Part shown: piece after piece, positions 11,037 through 19,700 of the stretch | How positions within the stretch are numbered: position 1 is the first letter of the stretch | Layout: every line of letters starts with the position of its first letter | From: Pectinophora gossypiella | Lineage: Eukaryota > Arthropoda > Insecta > Lepidoptera > Gelechiidae | Assembly: GCF_024362695.1 (NCBI RefSeq) | Contig: NC_065419.1 | Span: 12,152,678-12,216,677 of the forward strand | Direction of reading: 5' to 3' | DNA length: 64,000 bases | The notes under the pieces: generated by a model | The model's input: the letters and a program-made list of their open reading frames with translations, nothing else | Told to the model about the DNA's origin: nothing | The model's database searches: none | Program-made: the position numbers and the translations under genes

Positions 11037-11042
11037 AATAAA
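11037..11042 (+). terminator. Poly(A) signal of lysozyme 1
   Basis: AATAAA 69 bases after the stop codon, a normal distance for a short insect 3' UTR. Confidence 0.55.
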
Positions 11043-12240
11043 TCGAATGTGCGGCGTGCCGTGCCCTCGGAAGGTTATAAAATATACTTACTTATTTACT
11101 TAATGCCTTCTATATACAAAATGGCGAATTTTAAAAGTAAAAAGTGCCTCCCATTACTGTATTTCAGTGGCGCAACTTATGCGTATTTTTTTATAGAGTT
11201 GACTAGAAATATGTGTCTCATAAACCATTCGATTCGATCGATATGAAATTACTGTCACTTAACATGACATAAGCTCACGACAATATACCAATTGGGGTAG
11301 TCAGAGATACATCCGTCGCGACGCCTAACCGAGTTTTCTGTTAGATCAACGTAATAGGTGGTCACTTTATTATTAAAAAAAAAAAACATTAAAATGCGGC
11401 ACTGAAATTACTTACGGTAATTCGTGATAATTTATTTTCGTTGTGTTCTAAGATACTTGTATTATGCTCACTTAGAGTAAATAACAACTTCAGATATACG
11501 TAATTAATTATTATATCCTTCTTAGTACACACACATAAATTCACGCCCGCAATCCCTAACAGGGTGGGCAGAGCCACAAGTATAAGACAACTTGCAGCCA
11601 CTAAGGACATACATTATGAACTTTTTTTTTGCACCATAGACACTTTTTATAATACATTAAAGTAAACATAACATAGTATCACGTTTGTGTCCCCAAAGGG
11701 GTAGGCAGAGGTATATATATTTTACAAGTCCCTACTATCTTTTAGCCGTCTTACGAGCTGCACCTGCTGTCGACCTATCTCGACAGCAAATGCTGCACGT
11801 TTATAAGCTGCCTTACTGTTTTATGACTTGAAACATTTTAAAGATTTTTAATAATAAACTTTTTGTCTTGTCACTTGACTTTAATAACTTTTTGTGTCAA
11901 CAATAATAATATAGATAGCTAAAAGTAAGTAAAATGCATTTAAATACTGCATTTTTAACTATAATTTTGTAAATAAACCAACATACTGAACTGCAGTCGA
12001 ATTTACAAATTAATCTCATTTTACTTAGCTTGTTAAGTTGTAGATTAAATAAAATAATTATAATAAACTTTTAGAAAACCGTTTTTTTATTTTTTATACA
12101 TACATATTTTATACCTACATTAAGTACATACATAAGATCACGCGTGTGAATGTACATTCAACAAATTGGGAATGTCCTTACAAAAAAAGTTTAGAACGAA
12201 AAAAAAAAGTAAAAAACAGTAAAAAAAATGTAAAGTAAAG
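11043..12240. other. Intergenic DNA with repeat debris
   Basis: 11260-11360 is a SINE-D tail fragment (GAGTTTTCTGTTAGATCAACG). 11500-11610 and 11665-11710 are pieces of a repeat with GGTGGGCAGAG. The rest is AT-rich without a gene. Confidence 0.5.
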
Positions 12241-12244
12241 TAAG

Positions 12245-12430
12245 TTCCCTTTTTTTACGTGACTTATTGTAGATTTGCCGCAAATGGCATTCATAACTTG
12301 GCCGATACTATGAACCGGCGCCCACGTGCGTACGTATGAAATGATTTATGAGTGTGAGAGAAGCAAGAGAAGTTTGTCAGGGTCGGAGCAAATGGACTTC
12401 CATAGTCTCTGGTTACCCGGTAGGAAATAG
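12245..12430 (+). pseudogene. R1 repeat joined to a LINE RT tail fragment
   Basis: R1 (12250-12310) is followed by a decayed reading frame. From 12336 it gives FMSVREAREVCQGRSKW then TSIVSGYPVGN, with an upstream stop. The motif M-x-V-x-E-A-R-E-V-C-Q-x-R-x-K-W-x-S-I-V-S-x-Y-P is common in lepidopteran non-LTR reverse-transcriptase remnants. The same motif occurs at 18484-18560. Confidence 0.6.
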
Positions 12431-12999
12431 GCTGAGTTTACACGCGTTTCCCGTTGGGGTAGGCAGGAACCATGGAATTCCACTTACACCGATCCTGTCA
12501 CACCACTATCGCTTCTAACACTCTCATCAAATACCTACATACATACATCAAACACCTATTCTCTCTTTGTCTATCGTGTAGGTTTTGAATAAGAATAAAT
12601 AGCCACAGAACAGGTGTAGATGTATCGTTTTCAGTCATATTCTCTGCCATTACGGGCTTCAATAATGTATAGAATTCTAATCAAACAATTACAATACTAT
12701 AAGTCATTCCTATTAATCATCAGGTGATAAAACAATCAATGGCAACGTTGATCCTTGATGAGTCAGGAGTAAGTGAGTCAGTCAGACATCCCTAAGCCAG
12801 TGGCTAGTGGTTAGTTACCAAAAAGGACACTGCGGTCATCCACCTGGATGGCCAACCCCAGCAAACCTGGTGTCAGAGTTACTACGGAGCTAAGCCTTTG
12901 CAAGCCACATGTAACGACTACGAACATTAAGTAACCGGGAATAATGGCTTAAAATGCCTTCCGAAACACGGATCATCTTGCTTTCGGACAATCGAGCGA

Positions 13000-13325
13000 T
13001 CAGCCTGTAATGTCCTAACCAAACTCATCATCATCATCAATTTAAGAGCCACGCTCTTGTCGGTGCAGCATTTTCCATGCTACTTTTCTAGGGAAAAATA
13101 GGGCAGTGGTTTCCCTCTTGCCTTCCGGCCCGCAGTACTCTGTCTGACGCAAGTGGGATGGCGCCCAGAGAAGTCTATTACAAAGCCAAACTAGGACTCC
13201 TGTCCTCCGCCTCTGAATAGACAGTTACTGCCAAACCAAACCAAACTAGGGATCACAATTGTTTTTTTGTGATCGAACCCGGGGCGTCCGGATCGTAAAC
13301 CCAACACGCCGCGGAACCCATTCTG
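13000..13325 (-). mobile_element. SINE-A interrupted by an LT3 LINE tail
   Basis: SINE-A body at about 12840-13025 and head at 13240-13320 flank a minus-strand LT3 3' end (13027-13200, GGAGCCACGCTC-like motif after a TCATCATCATC run). Confidence 0.5.
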
Positions 13326-13435
13326 TACTATTATGACGTATCCTTCTTCACACAATCCATCCACATTCATATACATAACTTTCCTCGTTATATGCCTTTC
13401 ATCCCTCCTTATTACATGTCCATGCCATGACTTAA
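13325..13435 (-). pseudogene. LINE reverse-transcriptase fragment
   Basis: Minus-strand frame reads WHGHVIRRDERHITRKVMYM then NVDG. The W-x-G-H-V-x-R-x-D-E...R-K-V-M-x-M-x-V pattern is typical of the C-terminal part of lepidopteran non-LTR RT copies. It is cut short on both sides. Confidence 0.6.
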
Positions 13436-13449
13436 ATTCAAAAACTTAA

Positions 13450-13880
13450 AAGTTACACTTCAGATCGTCATTTTTTACATAACGAACATTTTATCCGTCT
13501 GAAACACACCCTGTATAGCCGGGGAAAAGCAGCTGCAAGAAAAACCTCGGTACAGGGCCGTAGACGTTCTTTTAAAAAAGATAAAATATTGTTATCATCA
13601 TCACCAGCCCATTAACGTCCCCACTGCTGGGGCACGGGCCTTCCCTATGGACGGATAGGGAGATCGGGCCTTAAATCACCACGCGGGCCCAGTGCGGATT
13701 GGTGGTTATATATATATTAACGACTGCTAATGCAGCCGGGACCAACGGCTTAACGTGCCTTCCGAAGCACTTCCGAAGCACAGACAAATTTTGTTATATA
13801 ATTTAGTAATTTGGCTGCCTAATATCTGGTCCTAGACAGTTACTCCCGTACATTCTTATCTTCTAAATAATCGCTAAGTA
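13450..13880 (-). repeat. LT1 3' end interrupted by SINE-C
   Basis: LT1 on the minus strand at 13450-13588 and again at 13790-13880 (AATTTGGCTGCCTAATATC, also seen at 33360). A minus-strand SINE-C (13595-13785) sits between the halves. Confidence 0.6.
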
Positions 13881-14134
13881 ACCTTATGAGTACTTATATA
13901 GCCAACCTTTTTTTTTAATTTATAAACTTGCAATCAGTCCTTGGACTTTCAGCAGTACTTTTATATATTATGTCGAGTGAGGCTTGTCCTTCCATTGTTG
14001 GACAGCCTTTATTGTGATTTATAAGTAGCCGTCTAAGGCGTCTCGTATCGAGCGGTTCGCTAAGGTTCTAGGCATAGTGGTTTACATGGTATAGCCGTAG
14101 TGTTATTGTATGTATGTATAATTATTTAGTTATG

Positions 14135-14136
<2 letters not shown>

Positions 14137-14190
<54 letters not shown>
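14137..14190. repeat. (AT)n microsatellite
   Basis: About 50 bases of nearly perfect AT dinucleotide. Confidence 0.95.
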
Positions 14191-14194
<4 letters not shown>

Positions 14195-14269
14195 ATATGT
14201 GTAGTTAAATGTACTTATTTTATGTAGGTTGTTCTTTTAATTATTTATTTTGTTAGAATGCACTAACCC

Positions 14270-14437
14270 GCTATTATTATACTTGTACAAAATTTTCCTG
14301 TACCCAAAGGTTGCCTGGAAGAAATTGCTGCATGAACAATAAGGCCGCCTGTTGTGCTTTTCTGTATATGTTGTCCTTATCTCTGTATTTTGTGTCCATT
14401 GTGCTCAATAAAGTATTTTATCTATCTATCTAAATAC
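14270..14437 (+). repeat. LT2 (RTE-like) LINE 3' end
   Basis: Contains AGGTTGCCTGGAAGAAATTG, then CAATAAGGCCGCCTG, TTGTCCTTATCTCTGTATTT and CAATAAAGTATTTT, with a TATCTATCTATC tail. This 3' end is common in butterfly and moth genomes and is generally linked to RTE/CR1-type LINEs. Minus-strand copies are at 23270-23345 and 34070-34165. Confidence 0.65.
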
Positions 14438-14867
14438 TAAATCCTGTTGCACTACATACCGGATACATTAAAAAGCTGCTAAACGGATGTCGTGCTTTTT
14501 GCAAAGTTCATACATTAGTCATTACTTACGTTATATCCAAGGTAAGTACCTAATCCTTATGCTATTGTAATACCGGTGTGTTTCTAAACACAATGACACT
14601 GTTCATTGCTTGTTTTTATTGCATAAATACATACTGTAGAAATGGTAGGCTGAATGAAACGGAACGTTTAGGTGTGTGAAAGAGAGAGTGAGGAGTAAGC
14701 GAGAGAGAAAAGAGGATTACAGACAATGGGATGACAGTGGGCCGTTTTTGAGTCGAAGGTGTAAAATTGATCCCATCAAAAACATAAATGTGAAATAAGA
14801 GCCAAGTTCAATACTATGATAACTATGCCTTGGTTGTTGACTTCAACGACGACGTGATAGCATAGAT

Positions 14868-15255
14868 TAAGGAATAATACTAAGTATACATAGAATGGCC
14901 GTGGTCTAACAGCCTCCGTGGTCTAGTGGTTAGAGCGTTAGGCTCACGATCTGGAGGTCCGGGTTCGATTCCCGATGGGGACATTGTCGAAATCACTTTG
15001 TGAGACTGTCCTTTGTTTGGTAAGGACTTTTCAGGCTTGAATCACCTGATTGTCCGTGCTTCGGAGGGCACGTTAAGCCGTTGGTCCCGGCTATTTGCCG
15101 TAAAAACACCTCCACCAACCCACAGTGGAGCAGCTTGATGGAGTATGCTCCATACCCCCTCCGGTTGATTGAGGGGAGGCCTGTGCCCAGCAGTGGGGCG
15201 TATAGAGGCAGTTTATGTTATACATAGAATGGCAACTCCCCTCTCCCCACCAGCG
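14868..15255 (+). repeat. F-repeat split by a SINE-B insertion
   Basis: F starts at 14868 (AAGGAATAATACTAAG) and resumes at 15219 (AGAATGGCAACTCC...CACCAGCGGCTGA). The break is exactly a SINE-B with a 15-bp target-site duplication. Confidence 0.8.
14900..15218 (+). mobile_element. SINE-B, full length with target-site duplication
   Basis: tRNA head CCTCCGTGGTCTAGTGGTTA with B-box-like GGTTCGATTCC. The body has AATCACTTTGTGAGACTGTC and TCCATACCCCCTCCGG, and the 3' end has GTGCCCAGCAGTGGGGCG. It is bounded by the direct repeat TATACATAGAATGGC at 14885-14899 and 15219-15233, the mark of LINE-driven insertion. Confidence 0.9.
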
Positions 15256-15267
15256 GCTGATGATTGA

Positions 15268-15360
15268 TGTCACTTATTGTAGAATGATTGTTATTGTTGC
15301 CGCAAATGGCATTAACTAAATGGCCGGACAAATGGTGTGCGCTGAGGTCTCTCACCCTAG
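15268..15360 (+). repeat. R1 repeat
   Basis: ACTTATTGTAGAATGATTG, then GCCGCAAATGGCATTAACTA and CTCTCACCC. Confidence 0.65.
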
Positions 15361-16234
15361 ATGCGTACTAACTCCTCTGGGGATATCAAAAAGAGAATAC
15401 TTTCACCATGATAGCAAGTCAAACTGCAAAGAATATCACATGTCATCGACAAGAAAAACGGTAGGTACAAAATAGGTACAATTATGAATAATTAATTCCG
15501 ATATTGACGTAATTAAGTAATATTTATAGTCTTGTTGACTCGACTCAGCCAAATTTAGATTTTTATGATCTTACGGTAATTCACGCGATGGATTTAAGCC
15601 CAATTAAAACAAATAATTACTTACCGATAACTTGCTCGTGGTTTCCATGGTTACGACCCGTCGATTTGTTATTAGACAAAGATATTAGACTACAGGATCT
15701 GATCGGGAAACGGGAGTTGGTAGGGAGTAACCATGGTAATATTGTGACCATCTATTGACGCATCTAGCCTGTCGGACAGATGGGTGTAATAAGCCCTTAT
15801 ACCCAGATGACAGGCCTGAGGGTGCCCAATAGTTGCAGCGTAGTCATGAAAAGTTAACAAACAGACAGACACAATTTTACGTCATACATAAATGGGTAAA
15901 CATTCAATGGACGTCGAACATACTTACCTACATTCTCGCTAGTAGAATTACAATTCCTGCCATTTTATTGCTCTCCACATGATCTAAATTAATTCATTTG
16001 TCTCTAACCATATTTAATTGTACTATGACGATATATACGCTTAGGTACTTACTTACACGAGGTAGTCAGTACAAGTATAGATACGGACGCGAAAATACGG
16101 CGAACATACCACCCTAACTCTTTGTGGGGTAGGGCTGTAACGTGAACGCAAAACACTGTGAATTTTAGTCAAAATACAAAATCAGTGGGTGTAGCATTTT
16201 TTTTATTTTTATAAAACAAAACTGGCACATCTTT
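15361..16234. other. Intergenic DNA without a gene
   Basis: AT-rich. 15700-15860 shares the CAGGCCTGAGGGTGCCCA motif with extended R1 copies (34620, 42610); otherwise nothing recognised. Confidence 0.5.
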
Positions 16235-16325
16235 TTTTTTGGACTTTCTGTAAAATAGATTTGCCGCAAAAGGCATTTAACTACTTGGCCGGAAAATTAG
16301 TCAGCGCTCAGGCCTCTCACCCGGA
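16235..16325 (+). repeat. R1 repeat
   Basis: GATTTGCCGCAAAAGGCATT, then ACTTGGCCGG and CTCTCACCC, preceded by a T-run. Confidence 0.65.
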
Positions 16326-16559
16326 TTACGTTTCCAATAAATGAATGACATAACATAGGTATTACGTTACGAAAATATTTTTTAATACATCCTTTTTTTA
16401 TTGATGCAAAAAAAGAATGTCCAATTCGAATTTCGAAGCACAAACAAATCAATTCCCACCGCCGATCAAAATAAAGCGTTACTGAGAATTAATTTGCGAG
16501 TCAAAAAGTCGTGTCGCTGTTTTTATACATTTCGAGAACAATAATGTATACGTTAGCAG

Positions 16560-16708
16560 TTTTTTTAGACCAAATAAAATAGTAAAGCACACACATCCGC
16601 GATGAACGGAGCTCAGTTGTGAACGAGGCATCGTCGACAATGTAACGAATAAATGGATTTGATAATATATTAATTTCGTAGTAAAATTTACTTTAAGTGC
16701 CAGTGAAC
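16560..16708 (+). promoter_or_regulatory. Possible core promoter and 5' UTR of lysozyme 2
   Basis: An arthropod-initiator-like TCAGT (16612-16616) lies about 35 bp after a weak TATA-like AAATAAAATAG. The start ATG follows at 16709. Between them, at about 16639, ATG is followed at once by TAA, a minimal start-stop uORF if transcription begins at the initiator. Positions of the start site are inferred only. Confidence 0.3.
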
Positions 16709-16760
16709 ATGTTTGGACTTCGTGTTGTGAGTTTTCTAATGTGTTTAACATCGGTTTTTG
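16709..16760 (+). CDS. Lysozyme 2 exon 1, signal peptide
   Basis: ATG at 16709; 17 codons plus one base. Donor GTAAGAC starts at 16761. The hydrophobic core VVSFLMCLTSVFG and the phase-1 donor fit the 21260 acceptor exactly. Confidence 0.88.
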
Positions 16761-19700
16761 GTAAGACTTTTGTTATTATGTCAATTTTTTTAAAAGTATA
16801 CTTATACTTATACATACATAGGTAATATAATGTTTGCTCCTAAGAGTATAAGATCGATATTTTCTGATCTATGTTTTGCTGTTAGTAATGAAGTCATCTA
16901 GGTAGCAAACTAGCAACTGAAACTCCAGATTTCAAAAAGATTTCTTTGCGTAGGTACTTACAGCTTTTTTACGTAATTTGTAAGTAAATTGATATATATA
17001 ACTAACGTACTTACCTATATTGATATAGGTTTCCTACTATAAACTGACGCTAAACAATAAACACACAGCAATAAAACGGAGACTAATGCGTCCTTCATAA
17101 TTCATATCTACTTACTTAGGTGCCAATATACATTTGAAAGTCATTCAAGTTAATTTATAGGTTAAACAAGGCAGGTATGTACCTAGAATTAAATCATAAA
17201 TGTATGATATGAATTTTGGTCACAAAAAACTAAGAATTATTTGACTCATGTTGTCTAGATGAGCATTCTTAATTAGCCGGAATTAGGAACATAGATAAAA
17301 CTGATGACCGAACGTAAATATTAGTTATTTATTATCGATTTGTTTTGTATAAGATCTCGAATCCCGGTTCTGAATTCTGTCTTGGGATCTTAACCGCTGA
17401 ATTCAACTTTATGAGTTTGAATTCATGTTTGAATCATAGATAATTGATACCACGTGTTTCCAGGATTTGTGCCCGATTAATGGCAATAGGCTTGTCCTCT
17501 ACATGAGACTGAAACATAGCTCTATACTATAGTATAATTAATATATATACGCTTAAGTATTTACACCCTGCCTACCCCTTCGGGGCGTCCAACGGCTGCG
17601 GTGGTCCAATGCTTGAACTATGCTATATAGACCTATGTCCTAAACAAACTAGGGATCACAAAGTGATTTTTATGATATGTCCCCACCGGGATTCGAACCA
17701 GGGTACTCCGGATCATGAGCCCAATGCTCAACCACTGGCTTAACACATTAAAGATATAAGTAGTTAAGATTTAAGATAGATATATGAACTATAACCGATT
17801 AAGTATAGTATCGAGCAGGTCGAATACATTTGATAAACTAATGGCGATAAAAGTTATGTTTTCAACATCATTATCTTTATTTATATCGTCCCGTGTCATA
17901 GTTAAGAAAATAATATCTTACTTTATCGTCCATGATTACGACAATAAACATCTCTAGATCTGTCTTTTAATGGATTTTACTAGTATGAGAATATTATTAA
18001 TAAACTTCAGCACGGGGTGAGAAACAGTGTAATAAGAGTGACTAAGATTGAGAAGGGAATGTTATGTTGGTTTGGACACGTAGAGCAGTAGTAGTAGTAA
18101 ATTTTTTTTTATGTCGATTATGTCGTTTTGTCGAACGGTGCTAATATATGAACCCAAATGAGTCATGTCGTTCTGTCTGTTTTTTTTTTTTTTATAAAGA
18201 ACGTTTAGGGCCCTGTTGCGAGGTTTTCCTTGCATCTTCTTTTCCCCGGCTATACAGGTTGTGAGAAGCTGCAGTAGTTTTAGGCGGATCGTGTACGTTA
18301 TGTAAAAATTGAAGATTCAATTTTTTTTTGACGTGACTTATTGTAGATTTGCCGCAGATGGCATTAACTAAAAATGTACAAAATACGAACAAAATCACGT
18401 GACACTCAAGTTACGGAAAAAAAACAAACTTATCGATTTTAACAAAATGTATTTAGTACTACTTAGAAAAGGTTCAGTACGATCTACTCTGAACCGGCAT
18501 GCGTGTATGAAACGATTGATGAATGTGGAGGAAGCAAGAGAAGTGTGTCAGGGTCACATTAACTTTTTTGACAAATTACACCGTAAGGCTCATTAAATGT
18601 CAAATATGATACTGCGACAGGGTTCTAAAGTGGGTACATGATATTGCTCATGACTGTACACACCATCTAATTTTGTTTTAAGTTATACCTATCGTTTTAT
18701 TATTCACTGAAACAGAAAGGGACGAAAAATCGACAGGTATAAAATTTATAGAACACGTCACTTTTACGCAGAAATTTAAAACAACCCTCTAAAAATTTTA
18801 CATCCGCCAATAGGTAACCTGACAAAATTAAGTTGACAGCACACGTCAAACGGTTTGCGTACCAGCGAGATACCTATTTCATTCGCCCAGGTAATTCATT
18901 AATTCACTCATTCTTTTTAAAATTAACAGCTGTCAATCGTCCATCCCTTTCCATGTCGTCGGATAAGAAAATGACAGGTATAACTTAAAATAAAATTAGG
19001 TGTGTAAGTACAGGAATTAGCACCGATATGTAAAAACATCACACAATTTGCAAAAGTCATATACACAGATCCAAGAAAGCGCCAAACTGGCTGTGTGTGA
19101 AGCAAGCACTAGCCATTTAAAATATAACTACTCAGGATGCCGATTATACGTGACACTAGGAAACCTTACTAACCTGCATCTAAGCTGCGAGGTATTTCGA
19201 AAATTCAACACTGTTAATGGCCGATAGCTAATCTCAGATAATTACATACTTCACTCGTACAACGATCCGGTGATTAAACCAATTACCACTAGATTGCTTT
19301 TAATCACTGCACTTCTTGTAGAAAGCCCTTCGTTGCTCCACGGAACTGGAAATACTTACATTGTTGCTTGTAAAAATAGAATACTTGGGTCTATATTAAA
19401 ATCCATAATTGAAAATGCCTATATTGAAAATCCGTAATTATTTAAACACATAAGTAATCATTAAAATCCATAACTTTAAAATATATATATTTGAAAAGTA
19501 TATCTTTAATATACATAATGGTGCTAATTCCTGTAAACACCATCTAATATTATTTTAAGTTATATCTGTCATTTTCTTATCCGCCGAAAAGGAAAGGGAC
19601 GGGTAATCGACAAGCATAAAATTTATGGAACACACGTCAATTTTAAGCACAAATCTAAAACAACCGTCTAAAAATTCGCCCGGGTTATTCATTTATTTAC

